Under the pieces are notes generated by a model, which was given only the letters and a program-made list of their open reading frames with translations, was not told the origin of the DNA and ran no database searches. A DNA stretch of 64,000 nt. Origin: Quercus robur. Taxonomy: Eukaryota; Streptophyta; Magnoliopsida; Fagales; Fagaceae. Of the stretch, positions 32,788 through 45,348 are shown one piece after another (position 1 is the first letter of the stretch; each line of letters starts with the position of its first letter). The stretch lies in the NCBI RefSeq assembly GCF_932294415.1, contig NC_065541.1, forward strand, positions 32,769,790 to 32,833,789. The letters are read 5' to 3'. The translations under genes were made by a program, and so were the position numbers.

Positions 32788-35700
32788 CTAAGAGTACATT
32801 GATTTGAATCCTTCTGTAAGAGGAACCACTTTTGCTGACACTTTGGACTGCAACTTTGATACAGCTTGACGAATGTCCTGCAATTGACAGACAGACACTC
32901 ATAACATGATTTGTGAAGGAGAAGAACTAAGGGTCATCCCTAAGAAATGAAACGCTTCCTGATGTTAATGTATGTGCTGCTCATGCAATTGGGTTTCAAG
33001 TTGCCATCTGTATTAAAACCCTTACTCTGCAACATTCTTGTGGGCAGTGGAAGATAATGCCCAAAAAATAGAAATTAATATTTACCCTCAGTGTGTAAAC
33101 GTTACAAGTAAATCTTAACACAATAATACACTCAGACTCAAAAGAATTATATGGTAAAAGACCATGATCATCAAATGATTCAGGACCATCTAATTTTACC
33201 CTATTCCTTTAAGTGGCTAATTTTTTTGTGTAAATAAGTAATCAATGCGATTAAAATTATAACATTAATAGAACTAGTAAAAGATTACATGTCAATTAAG
33301 AAAGTAACGGAGTGTATTGACTTCGAATAAAATAGAATGGCAAGAAAGAATACATGTGGTTGACCTTGACAAGTCTATTGAGGATCCTAGTTGATTCCAA
33401 AATTTTGATACTAAGGCCTGATTGTTGTTACTATAATTGATGCCATTAAAAGAGCCCCCAAAAGGGACGCAATCCCAGTATGCAGGGAGTATAAAAGGAA
33501 GAATCCAAAAAAATAAAAAGTGAAAAAAAGGAAAAAAGATGACAAAAGCATTATCTAAAATTCTATTCTAATGTTTTTCAAAAGAAGGAACTGATTTCAG
33601 CACAGACATTCTAATGCCTGAGGCATATTATTGTCAATGTCTTTCTTATAGGCAGGAAACCCATGGTGTTTTACATATTGGAAATTCTACAATTAAATGC
33701 TGATAGAGGTATTACATATAGCTATTACTACTGAACACTGAAACAGACAATTTAGTCCAAATAAATAATTACCTCTATACTGTAGCGAGAAGAGAAATGA
33801 GTCAAAACAACTGCTTTATTTCGAATCCACTGAGCATGTTCAATGATCTACAGTTTCAAAAGAACACTACCTCAGTAAAAAAAATTAATCCGATAAAAGA
33901 TTCAGTAGTCATACTTAAATATCAAAAAAAAAAGTTATTTAGACAAAAATGGGGAGAATGAAGAGGAGTTGGTGTTTCAGGTGGACTGGATTCATATCTT
34001 AGTTATAGAGCCGCAAAGCTAATCCAAGTCAAACAATGCATTAGGTCATATCACCATCCAATTTTTACTTGGGTCATTCCATAAATTATGCATGCTAATG
34101 GAAGTGTAAAAAAAGTTGCTAAGTTTATTTCTTTCTGATCTTTGTTCTCACCAATTAACACCTCACTCTTTCCTTGGCCCCAATATAAGTGACAATAGTT
34201 ATGAAGATCCAAGGGAAGACAAAATGAAAACAAAATTCCTCTCTAAGCTTGACATACCTCAAATAAATGTGTATGACCATGTTGTCGTGCTTGCTCAATG
34301 CTGATCCCTTCATCCAGGAAAGTTGCCTGTTAATAAAGCTTCATCGATCAGATATGATATTTAACTGGAATCTCAATGAATGATGCAAAATCAAGATTAT
34401 TTTACGTTCCAGAACACTAATTTAAGTCCAGCATCGAATCACTGCAACATAAGATGGAGCATATTCTGATTTGAAAATTTGAAAATTTCCATTTTTTCAT
34501 ATTAGGTGAGACAGAAAATACAGTGTCTAGAAAATGATCACTTAGACTACCACAGATATCAGATACAAAATACTGAACAAGAACATCAAGAGAGCCAGTA
34601 GAAACAACTTATTAATAGATGAGTTTGTACACACATGGGATTAAATAAACTGAGGTCCTTTTACCAATGTGTGGTCAGCAATAAGAATGGCAGCCATGCA
34701 AAGGCTAGGATCTGACCATTCATTTCAATAGCATATGTAACCATGAAGGAAAATTATATACAACATGTTATAGCACTTTTTAAATACCGAATAGGTAGCA
34801 TGAAAAGAATTCCGATTTTCAGGAGTACAAAGGCCTATCTTTAGTGATTTAAAGTCCAATTCTACTGAAAAAATAAAGATCAGAAAAGAAATTCATGGCT
34901 TATTACACAGTCTGCTGTACAGTAGAATTTCTTGAAGTATTACAGTTTATCATACATCTGGTTTTGGAGTTTTATATTCACAAGTTAACAAATTGTTGCC
35001 AACAAAATTTAGAGCATGTAAATTTAGCTTTTAAAAGTCAGTAAGGTTCTGTCCTCTCCACATGAAGACAACATCAAACAGACTTCCTTTATGTAAATGG
35101 TAACAAGCGACTTCACAAGGAGTCTATCTACTGCATACCTCAGTTATAAGAACTTTGGCCCTCAATGCATCAGCATTATGTGGATCAAGCATATAATCTG
35201 AAGTTGTGTCGCCAGTAAAGGCTACCTCTGGAGACAATATAGTATTTGTAATCTTTAAAAAAACAGAATTCAAGTCAGATATATGTAGATTCAACAGAAG
35301 ATTAGAGCAAAACTATATTGCAGAAATCACAAACCTCAACACCGGACTTCTTCAATTTCTCAATTTGTCTGCCTTTCATGTTAATGTACTTCATCTTCAG
35401 CTTTTTCCTAACTGAGTAGATGACATAACCCTAAACAAAACCAAGTAATAACATATTACACACTGTGAATCCTATGTTGCAAACTCTTGATATGATAGCA
35501 CATAAGCATCAATAATCATCTATAACAAGGTCTCAACCCAGGTCCAAAGTTCTCTAGCCCTAGCACAGAAATTGAACACAAGGCATGTGTTCAGTGCTGC
35601 ATAATCTGCTCATAAGTCCAAAAATAGACCTCATTAGGAAGACCAACTATTAAAAATCACAATAGAACAATTTAGAATCATTCAATTTCTTGGCATCTCT

Positions 35701-37382
35701 TTAGAATAATTTATCCAATCTCAATTAATGCCAAAAACATTAGACCAATATTTGAATCCTAATAGTTCAACATAGTGTTGAAACTAAGAATTTACAAGCC
35801 ATTTATTGTTGGATCAGCTCTTCTTTGTCTTCTCTACGTCGTTCCAATTTTATCCAATGTCCTGAGGGAACTAGTTAAGCACTTCTTTGAGGAAGTATTG
35901 TCTCTGAAACTGAGCTACTTCCACCAGTCTCAGTACTTTTAACTAATACTTTTCCTTTCAGTAAATTATACATAATGATAACATGAAGAACCATTAGATG
36001 AAGATCACCTGACTGGGTATGACATGTTGAGTTTTGAATGCTCGGACGACAAGGTTATTCCGCATCTCATATGTTTCTCCTGAAGGCAAACTTGACAAAT
36101 CAGTTGCAGAAAAAAGTGATACAAACTCTTAACACAAAGACAAACAAGTAAACTAGAGCTGCATACCTACATCCAATGCAACCAAATCAAGGTTCAGTTC
36201 TACTTGGCCCATGGACCTGTGAATTTCAAAAAGCTTCTCAACATCATCTTTGATGCAAGGAGGCACAAATACCGTTGGAGGTTTCAAGTTGTATAAACCA
36301 CGGCTGGCTACATACATTGGCAGCCCACCCTGAGTTGGTAAATACGGGTTATAAGCAAATTGAAGGAAATAACTCTGAGCATAAGGAAAATAAGACCTAC
36401 CAACAGATGGGAAGTTCAACAAAAACAACAAAGCCATAGTCCCAAATTTTTTTGGGTTGATTATGGATCCTCAAAAGATTAGTCAAGGTTGGCCACATAT
36501 ATTCTTTTCCTCCATTCTATACTCATAACCGTTTTGATCGATTCAACACGTCATTCACTATTATTTCAGTAACTGACAAGTGGTGTAGAAATAAAAAAAA
36601 ATCAAATTGAACTTGAAAAAACAATCATACTTTTAATCTTTATACTGAAACTCACCATCCACATCAACTTAAATTTGGTTCCAACTTCCAAGACAAGAAA
36701 AATTGAACTAATTTCCAACTACATATCAAATGCTAATGTCCACCACCTAAAATGAGATCATGGATTCACCACATACATTAATATTAATATTTATCCTTTA
36801 TGCTTAAAAACCAATGTTCACAAAGAGACCGAAAGTCAACACTGAACACACTTTTGTTGTTACCACTGCCAAATTATGAACAAATGAGGCAAAACCAAAA
36901 GCAAAAGAGGAAATAAAAGGAGGTCATACAATGTGATCAAGATGAGCATGAGTGATAAAGACAAAGCTTTGTTGAATGGCACGTGAGGGGCAGCGGCCGA
37001 TATCGAAAGCACACTTGAAGTCAGGAATGATAACACAAGTCTCATGGCCACCAACGGAGAGTCCCTCGATTGAAATGCCTTCCAAGTCAAGTCCTTTGCG
37101 GAGAACTTCGGCACGTGCTCTGCGGTATTCCTCTTCTTCTTTGATAGCTTGGCTTATAGTCGATATATAGCCCGACCCTTTGAAGGAATTCACAGGACTG
37201 ACATGGGTTTGGGTTTGTTTTTGGGAAGAGGTGTGGTGTTGATGTGGTTGTGGTGAAGAAGGTAGAGGCTTTGGTGAAATGGGGTTGTGGTGGTGGTGGA
37301 TTGGGAAAATTAAGGGGGTTTTGAAGGGTAAAAGGGTCAGAGATGTTTGCATTTTTGGGCAGTGAGAGTGAGAGTGAAGCAC
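32788..37382 (-). CDS. TRZ2: Short-form tRNase Z, probably chloroplastic
   Basis: Exons (minus) 37382-36930, 36329-36167, 36079-36009, 35430-35335, 35252-35139, 34326-34258, 33847-33773 and 32877-32788 join in phase to 376 aa. The enzyme is a metallo-beta-lactamase-fold endonuclease that removes the 3' trailer of tRNA precursors. Visible motifs: THAHLDHIGG with the zinc-binding HxHxDH (H145, H147, D149, H150), AFKTQHVIPSQGY, FTGDTTSDY (D276), ATFLDEG...HTHLFE and LTHFSSRY (H339). The length is that of short plant tRNase Z. About 90 residues rich in Ser, Pro, His and hydroxyl residues precede the domain and look like a plastid transit peptide, which fits Arabidopsis TRZ2. A second ATG at 37352 (MQTSLTLLPF) may be the true start. 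Function is secure; plastid location is inferred. Confidence 0.92.
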
Positions 37383-38233
37383 ATCAGAGAGAAAGAGAGA
37401 GAAGATGGGTTTTTGAGAGGTTTTTCAGTTTCACTGCCACTGGAGAGGGAGAAGATATTTGGAGGGACACAGTCACACTTACCCACCAGAGATATCTATC
37501 TATTTATTCTTTAAGCCATTTGGGCCATTTTTGTTAAAAAAATAAATAAAAAAACGATTACCTTGTTGCACGCGGACTTAGAAACTGAACTATTTTCTTA
37601 TGCGTGTTTAGAGGTTATTTTATTTTATTTCTTTAAGGTTCTTAATTTTTATTTATTATAATTTGAAGTTACTATATTTTTCAATTTCAAAGTACGCAGG
37701 GGTGTGATGAGATTTTTATACAAAAAATTTATTTCACCCATAAATACATAAATCTTTTCACAGTCTTAGATATTTTGTGATGGAAGAACGCAACAACCCT
37801 GAATTATGATGTATGAAAATTATGAACTTTGAGAAAAAATAGAAGAGCCTCTAAACATGCACGTGAGCGCGTGCTTAGAGGCTAGTATTCCGTAATTATA
37901 ATATTATTTTTTTACAATTCTTTTGAGATTTACATGTTTATCTAATAATGTTACTCATTTGCAAAAAGCTAGCTCCAAAAAATGAACACAAAAATAACCT
38001 TGAAATGATATGGTCATGTGTAGATTTATTCATTTTTTGCCAAGTGAAATAACTGATAACGAAAAACTACAGAATTTGAACAAAGATTTTGAATATTAAT
38101 TAAACTTGCAGAAGTTAGATATACTTAACTAATGATTCCTTAAATTATAAATTAAAAAACGAACAAATTATAGCAAATGAGAGATTTATTCAATAACTCA
38201 TAAATTTTAAACTTTAGTACCACCTTCAAATTT

Positions 38234-38279
<46 letters not shown>

Positions 38280-38505
38280 GATTTTACTCATTGGGGTGGG
38301 GATATCACTTTTGATGTCGCCTATTGAATCACAACATGAAACTAATACACATGCAAAAAAATCATATAAATCTTTCACATTCAATCTTATAATTTTTTTT
38401 TTTTTTACATCAATCTAAAAAATTATTTACGATGTGAAAGCTTTGTAATCAATGTTTTCAACAATACTATACATATAACAACATCAACCCATCACCACCG
38501 CACAT
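37383..38505. other. Intergenic DNA upstream of the tRNase Z gene
   Basis: The first 100 bp upstream of the start contain GAGAGA-rich sequence, probably 5' UTR. The rest is AT-rich with a TA run at 38247-38273. No gene seen. Confidence 0.5.
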
Positions 38506-38508
38506 CCT

Positions 38509-38650
38509 TGATGCGATAGTCACTCCACAAGTATAAGTGTTTGTGAGGTATGGGGGGTAAGGGCTGGAGTTCAAGTCTCCAAGAGGGAGCTTTCACATAC
38601 ATATACACTTAGATTAGGTTAGAATAGAATTTCTATCTTGTAAAAAAAAA
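38509..38650 (+). mobile_element. tRNA-derived SINE
   Basis: Starts near GATGCGATAGTCACTCCACA, a diverged A-box region, and has a B-box (GGAGTTCAAGTCTCC, 38566-38580). A non-tRNA body follows, then an A-rich tail at 38641-38668. Size about 140 bp plus tail, normal for a plant SINE. Confidence 0.65.
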
Positions 38651-39091
38651 AGAAAAAACAAAAAAAATTGCATAAGATAAAAAATTTAAAACAGAATTAT
38701 GGGAAGACAAAACTAACCCATAGTTGGTACAAAATTAATTAAAAAAAAAATGACATAAAATGAAATTATTCTCGCACTTCACTTGAAATATGACCATCAA
38801 CACCCAATGCAACGGACTTTAGCATCAATTAGAACCAATAAATCATTCATCCGAGTAAGTTAATTTTTGTGAACCATAAATATCAATTGGAATGATATTG
38901 CCAACAAATACAAATATAATCCCAAAGATATTGAGAATGAGAATTTTATCTTGTACATGAACAAAAAAAAAGTAAAAGAAAGAGGGTGTGTGAGAGAGAG
39001 AAAAATGCGTGATACTAGTTGTGAACTGTTGTCTTTGATCACAGCCTCTCCACCAAACCAAATGAAATTATAGCCTCATCACTGAGAAAAC

Positions 39092-41050
39092 CAATGGGGT
39101 GTGTGCAACGGAGTGTATGGAATTCCTTCCACGTGTTAAGCAACGTGTCATGTTTTACTTATGTAGAACCTTTGGAGAATTTCTTGTAGAATTTATCAAG
39201 TATAATTTTATCGTCCATGTGTATGGCCGTCTAAATAAATTCGTCCATGAAAGACTCCCTTCATCGTATCACTTGGTTATCAACGGATGTGTATGTTCTC
39301 ATTTCAAATGACTTGGTACGGGCATGGTTGAACTCTAGATGACAACACAAGGACAAGTAATACTTGTGTTGATTCCCATCAGCTGTCCCCTTGTCCTTGT
39401 GTTGTCCATCAATACTACTCTTGTGCCTCTTATATATATATATATATATATCTTTAAATATTGACACGTGGTACAATCCTAAGGTTGATCCATCATGTCA
39501 TTTTGTCCTTCAAGAAATGTACCACATGGTTTCTTCTGGTTGGTTGCATCATTTCAGTTGACCAAGCCTGTTGCCTATAAATAGTAGAATTCCTCTCCTG
39601 CCCCCTCACATTTCTCAAATTTTCTTCTCTGACCTCTGTTGTCCAGCGCCTCTTCTAGCAATTCTCCTCCATCTTTAGGTCTCCTTCATTTAGAGCCAAG
39701 AACCCTCTCCATCTCGTCTTTAGGTTTTCCTTTAGTTTTTCACAATGTTTGAAATCATAGTATTCTCGTCTAGTAATAGTGACGATAGGGAAATAGACAA
39801 GTATCATGATACTTCTAGTAGAAGATCTAGTAATAGTAGTAGTAGTGATAGTAGTAGTGGAGGAAATACGACAAACAAGCAATACACGTCTGGAGTTCCT
39901 GGGGTCCTATTAGAGGTACTCTAGGAGGAGTTAAGGACGAGAATGGCTTCTAGGTCACAAACTGGCACGTCTGCAAATGCCCCTTCGTCCTCTTCTTCTA
40001 GTGAGGAGAAGGCTGTGTTTAGTTGTGCAATTGGGGTCTCCTCTAAAACTAATGAAAAAAAAAAACTTATATCACTTAGGAATTAGTACCAAATCCTAGA
40101 TTGGCCGTTCGTGATGAATGGTGTTGTGAACCTCGTTTTGGAATAGGTATTTATGAGGCTTACCTTTTGGGGGGACTTAGGTTACCTCTCAATGCCTTCA
40201 TTAGAGAGTTACTCACTAGGTTAGGTTTAGGAGTTTGTCAACTTAACCCCAATGCATGGAGGCTCATCGTCTCTATGCAGGTTTTGTGGAGGGAAGTATT
40301 TGAGGGAGATTGTCCTTTTACTGTGGACGAGTTCCTCTATAACTACAAGCCTTCCGAAATTAGTCAATCCTTGGGCTTTTATCAATTCTCAGCTAGGGGT
40401 ACAGATTGTAGATTGATTAAGTCCCTCCTCACATCTGATAGGAATTGGAAGATGGAGTTCTTCTTCGTCTCTGGTTTTTGGGCTGGGAACCCTGTCGAGG
40501 TAGGCAGGAATCCATTTCCTCCCTATACTGGCGAGGTGGGGAACCTTCATCCAGAAGGTATGCTTCTTTTCTACTCAACATTTTCTATCTTTTATTGTAT
40601 TCGTCTAACCTCCTTTTTTTTTTCTTTTTTTACAGCTGTAAGATGACATTCTTTGAGCAGATTTTATCTTGAGCACGTCCAATAGGCTTGTCTATTCACT
40701 AATAGAAGCTTCCATTCTTTAGTCACTCTTCAACATCTTGCCACTTGGGGACTTAGGCCTGGACCCTTTGTTGAAGCCTTAGCTCACAAATTCAACACAA
40801 GTATTACTTGTCCTTGTGTCGTCGTCTAGAGTTCAACCATGCCTGTACCAAGTCATCTAAGAACGAGAACATACACATCCGTTGATAATCAAGTAATATG
40901 ATGAAAGGAGTCTTTCATGGAGGAGTTTATTTAGACGACCATACACATGGACAATTGATAAATTCTCCAAAGGTTCTACATAAGTAAAACATAATACATT
41001 GCTTAACACGTGGAAGGAATTCCATACACTCCATCCCACATGCCCCATTT
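39092..41050. mobile_element. Element with 260-280-bp inverted arms around a broken Transposase_28-type gene
   Basis: The left arm 39092-39372 and right arm 40792-41050 are inverted copies with good similarity: both contain 'gagtgtatggaattccttcc' on opposite strands and an 'acaagtattacttgtcc' motif at the inner end. Between them lies a plus-strand transcription-unit-like segment: TATA box at 39573-39581, a pyrimidine-rich leader, then coding remnants up to 40646. A TATA box (CTATAAAAG, 41120-41128) just outside the right arm, with downstream C/G-rich sequence to 41250, suggests the arms derive from LTR U3 DNA. It could be a TIR element or two inverted LTR pieces; no duplication was found. Confidence 0.6.
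39745..40646 (+). pseudogene. Gypsy-type 'Transposase_28' domain protein remnant
   Basis: From ATG 39745 a Ser-rich leader is interrupted by a stop near 39922. A further segment (MASRSQTGTSANAPSSSSSS) ends at a stop near 40085. Then 40101-40646 encodes EAYLLGGLRLPLNAFIRELL, TRLGLGVCQLNPNAWRLIVS and ECP-like DCPFTVDEFLYNYKPSEI, the conserved start of the plant retroelement family 'Putative gypsy type transposon' (Transposase_28). Similarity ends near 40557 at GNLHPE followed by GTATGC, a possible splice donor, with AG at 40634. Stops and a frameshift before 40101 make it a pseudogene. Confidence 0.7.
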
Positions 41051-42486
41051 TCTTTATCAACCACCAACATCACCCACGATGCTGATAGGTCCCAAACAAG
41101 TAGACCCACGTAAAAATCTCTATAAAAGTGAACAGGCCTCATCTACCAAAGGTAAGTTCTAACCATTTACTATTTCCCATCCTTATGTTCTAGAGAGAAA
41201 ATTGACTCAACCGTCGGAGGGTCTTTGGCCGGGTCACACCGGTCACCTTTGATAGTTCTTTTTTTTCTTTTCAGGATTTACAGCCATCATCATAGTTTGA
41301 AACATTCCAATCTACTAATTTTCGTGCATCATCAAATTACATTAAAAAAAAAAAATTAGAAAATTACCAACTTGGATCAGAGATATAAGCTTTGGAAGTT
41401 TCTATATAGGCCATTCCTTCTAGAGAGAGAGAGAGAGAAATAGGTGTCCATAAAAATAAATAAATAAACCAAAAAAATAAAAAGAAGAGACATAGATGAA
41501 TGCGTGCGGTTGGTGACTTTTTAATGGTATAAGTGATAAGTTTTCAATTTGTGGAAGTTATATTCGAGTAGTTGTGGCTAATTTTAAATTTTGAATAAGA
41601 GTGGTGAGACATGTGATGATAGAGGAAAATAGATAAGTAGATTAGTGGGAAGGAAGAGAGGAAAACAGAAATAGTTGGGTTTTTTTTTTTTTTTTTTTTT
41701 GAGTAATTTTATTTGTGTAGTTGGTAAATTGCTCAACCATAAGATATTTTAGAGAGTTGGAACTAAAATTTAGGACCAAATAGTTTGTAAATTTTTTTTT
41801 TAAATTTAGCTAAAATTTAGGAGTTTTTAAATTAGCAATTTTACATATATAACCCTATTATTTAAGCTTTACGAACCAGTGAATTTGAAGGTATTTTGAG
41901 TATCAAAATTGAAGATCCCAAATAGTGAAAACTCCTTTTTTTTTTTTTTTTTTTTTTTTGAGAAACAAATAGGGAAAACTCCTTAAATAGTAGTATAGAA
42001 TATAGATAATAATACTAGACGATGAAACTGAACCTAATCTTTAGTAAATACCATCATTTGTTAATTTTTTCTTTACAAAATATTAAGATTTTTTTTAGTT
42101 AAATACTATTCTTTAGTGAGAGTAGTATGTTCCCAAAATAAATAAATAAAGACTGCAAGTGTAAATGTTTATACTTTATAGCATTCTAAAGTAATTTTTT
42201 TTTTTTTTAATTTATAAAAGAAGTAAAAGTAGTTGAAACCCATAAAAATGTTCATTGAAAAAAAACCCATAAAAATGGTTTTTTTGATAGATAATGCTGA
42301 ACAAAAACTCCTTCACCTGGTTATGCATTTTATAAAAATTTTACAATTTGCTTTAGTGCTTATGGAAATAGCATTGTATAAAACTTTTTTTTTTTTATTT
42401 GGTAAGTTATAATCCCTTCTTCTCTCCTTCCATTCTCCCTTATCTCTCACTTTTGATTATTTAGTGCGGTATATTGTAAAAGGTCC
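41051..42486. other. AT-rich intergenic DNA
   Basis: After the LTR-like piece ending near 41290 I see only homopolymer runs (41677-41700, 41937-41959) and AT-rich DNA. No gene. Confidence 0.5.
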
Positions 42487-42622
42487 AGATAACGAATGTC
42501 TATAGGGTATTTATTAATGAACCATTTTAAATAAGTTTTGATATTTTCATGGGAAATATAAAAAATATATATAATTTTTTTTTCCCAAAAATTTCTAAAA
42601 ATATTTCATAAACCAATGTCCT
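42487..42622. mobile_element. Diverged MITE family 1, copy D
   Basis: Shares with copies A-C the order AACGAATGTC..GGGTATT, 'attaatgaaccattttaaa', 'agttttgatattttcatggg' and 'ataaaccaatgtcc'. The terminal bases are eroded. Confidence 0.55.
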
Positions 42623-42929
42623 TTGACTTTTCCCTGTTGTAAAATGAAGAATCAAATGTAGGGTTTATTGTTAGTGGTTATGTAAAAGTTAAAAAAAAAA
42701 AAGACTTTTCATGATGCAAAATGAAAGAATTTTGCATAACTTTATGAAGATTCTCTTAGACGTTAATATAATTTTTACACAAATAGCTAGCTCCTTCAAA
42801 TTTGAGAGAGAATTGTAGCATTTTTTTGTAAAATTTGAGTAGTAACAAAAAGCTGGATGTAGAGACTTTTTTAGAATAATATTGTTTGAAGTGTTCTTTA
42901 TGTTGGTTTTTTTAGGCATTGAAGTATCA

Positions 42930-43054
42930 AATGTGAATTCTCTAATACAAAAGTATGATAGCTTTTGTATAAGATTAATACACCTTTCTCCATTATATTA
43001 ATCTCTCTTCTTGTATCAAAAAAAAAAAAAAAAACTCATCTTCTACATCACTCT

Positions 43055-43112
<58 letters not shown>

Positions 43113-43141
43113 GAGGAAGAAAACTCATCACAAATCTCTTT

Positions 43142-43177
<36 letters not shown>

Positions 43178-43317
43178 AAAAACTGCATGTAAATGCTCTA
43201 ATTCAAGAGTACGATAGTAGTGTTTGTATAATATTAAAACAACTTTTAATGTCACTCCTGTCTCTTCAAAAAAAAAAAAAAAAATCTTCTGCTTTTGTAC
43301 TGTCTCTCTCTCTCTCC

Positions 43318-43320
<3 letters not shown>
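42930..43320. repeat. Diverged tandem duplication with CT microsatellites
   Basis: 42930-43110 and 43190-43318 share the order 'ctctaatacaaaagtatgatag', 'ttttgtataa.attaa', an A-run, 'tcttct' and a terminal (CT)n. The CT runs are at about 43057-43110, 43145-43178 and 43301-43316, followed by a (TA)n run at 43321-43353. Confidence 0.6.
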
Positions 43321-43356
<36 letters not shown>

Positions 43357-43411
43357 CAGCTCTTGCATCTCTCTGTACTATGTATCTATCTCACACTCTC
43401 TTTAACTCTTA

Positions 43412-44703
43412 TGACCTGTTTGGAAGTTTATAGAGGGAGGAGAATAGAGGAGAGTAGAGGGAAGGAGAGTAGAGGAGAATAGTTATCCTCCACCTTGTTT
43501 GGATGTTTTTAAAATTAATAAGGGAAAATGGAGTAATTAGCCCTTCCTCTTGTTTGGATGTTTTAAAAATTAGGAGGGAGAAGAGAAGAAATTGTTTAAA
43601 TAGACAAATTTACCCCTATTTGAAAATGGACTTGCAACATTAGTCTATTGTTAATTTGTTAGATTAAATAATTATGACTATACATGCAATATTTCTTTTG
43701 ATAATTTTTTTTTTCTAATGTGAATTAAATAATCAACATTGGTCTATGATTAAATATTTTTTCTGCTTTTTTATTATACTAAAAAAAACCATCCTTAATT
43801 GATACTAATTAAAATAAGAAAAAAATGTTTGGTTTATTTATTTACTGAAAAAATCAACAAAATATTAAATTTTGAGTGTTTCTTTGATTTATTATTATTA
43901 TTATTATTAATATTTTTATATAAAATACTCCTCAGCCACCATTACAACAAAAGACATCAAAAAGGAAAAAGAAAACACGCACGGACCCATTAGCAGAAAC
44001 AAAATCAAGATCCATAAGATCCTTTGAAGTAAGGCCTTCAAACCATATATTGCTCTTTGGGATGTTGATGGATTTTTTAGATCCAAGCTTAGTACCTTTT
44101 GGACCAGCATGAGTGATTGAGACAATAATCTCTGAGAGACTAGCTCCTTGAACTACTCCCCAAATCTTTCCATCATCAAAAGCAATGGAATCTCCTAGTT
44201 TGACAGAATCAAATAGAAGGCCAGAAGAACAAGCTATTGTAGGAGCAGAACTAGTGGGTCCAGGCAATTCATCTTGTTCACACAAACGATCTCGTGATAT
44301 AATTAACAAGTCTCCAACTCTCAATCTTATAAATGGCTCTATGGAAGGTACCCTTTTTGAGGTTTATAATCTGTTTGGTTGCTGAGAAAATTGAGAGGAA
44401 AATATTAGGATTATATTTTGGATGATCATGTTTGATGCTGTTTGGTGCTTGAAGAAGTTGTGTGAGAGAGTTTGTAATTTTGTTAATTTAGAAAGGGTAA
44501 ATTAGAAAATTCTGTTGGTCAATAATTTATCTACTCTACTCTCCCTCCAAATCTCTCCAATGTGAAAGAATTAAAAATAAGAGGTTAAAGGTAGTTAAAA
44601 CCCCTCCCCCTCCTTCCTTAAAAAACTTCCAAACAAGGTCATTGAATTACTCTCCCTCCCTCTACTCTACTCTCCCTCCTTTTTTAAACATCCAAACAGG
44701 CCA
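43412..44703. mobile_element. PIF/Harbinger-like element with a captured pyruvate-kinase fragment
   Basis: The inverted ends are TGACCTGTTTGGAAGTTT (left) and the complement of TGGCCTGTTTGGATGTTT (right). They are flanked by the 3-bp duplication TTA (43409-43411, 44704-44706), the PIF/Harbinger pattern. Subterminal regions carry several direct and inverted 'ttgtttggatgtt' and 'ggagagtagaggg' words. The 1292-bp element has no transposase but encloses a gene fragment at 43985-44362. It is thus a Pack-type element mobilised in trans. Confidence 0.75.
43985..44362 (-). pseudogene. Captured pyruvate-kinase-family fragment
   Basis: The minus strand reads VPSIEPFIRLRVGDLLIISR, then VKLGDSIAFDDGKIWGVVQG, SEIIVSITHAGPKGTKLGSK and KSINIPKSNIWFEGLTSKDL up to MDLDFV. 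This is the part of plant pyruvate-kinase-family proteins that spans the B domain and the KxINxP...LTxKDxxDL motif; it resembles the divergent Arabidopsis At3g49160 type. The usual next residues (DMVGISF) are replaced by element sequence. The open frame has no stop over about 125 codons, which suggests a recent capture. Both ends are truncated, so no enzyme is expected. Confidence 0.82.
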
Positions 44704-44706
44704 TTA

Positions 44707-45348
44707 AGGTACCTCTCACACTGGATCAAGTCGGCAGCTTATGGGCATGGGTGGGCATTGAGGGTGAGTGGTCAAATTGGCACAGTGGTCAAATGAGCCC
44801 CGGTCATCTTCTTTGGAGTTCCGTGAAGCAATTTCCTTGACATTTCAGTGAAAATAGCACAAATGGCATATAATCAAGGCACTCAATTTCCAACACTCAA
44901 CCAATGTGCATCTTCAATGAAAATAGGTCATATTCAAGAAAAAGAAATCATTAGGGGAGTTATTCATGCGGCATTTTAAAAAGAATGTATGGGACTGATT
45001 TTAGAATCAGGTTTAGCACATGCTCTTGGGAATTTTTTTTGATGATAGGTTATGCTCTTAGGAATATTCATGCTTAAAATATGTGTAAAATTATGCAAAA
45101 GCATTAGCACAAATGGCATATAATTTTGTGACTCAAAAAATAAAATAAAAAATAAAAAAACGATATGAACATACCTGTTGTAATCACAATGTACACTCAA
45201 ATTTTCTGTTCAAAGAGTTTTATCTCGATGCACACATCCAAATGGTGAAAGGTTCAATCTAGACCATATATACATGTTAAACATGTACAAGTACAAGAAG
45301 GGGAAACTGATTCTTGATTCCCCTTCCTATAAACATTTCCAAGACATT
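44707..45348. other. Intergenic DNA and 3' flank of the LBP/BPI-like gene
   Basis: AT-rich; no gene is recognisable. The 3' UTR of the minus-strand gene ends somewhere here. Confidence 0.5.
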
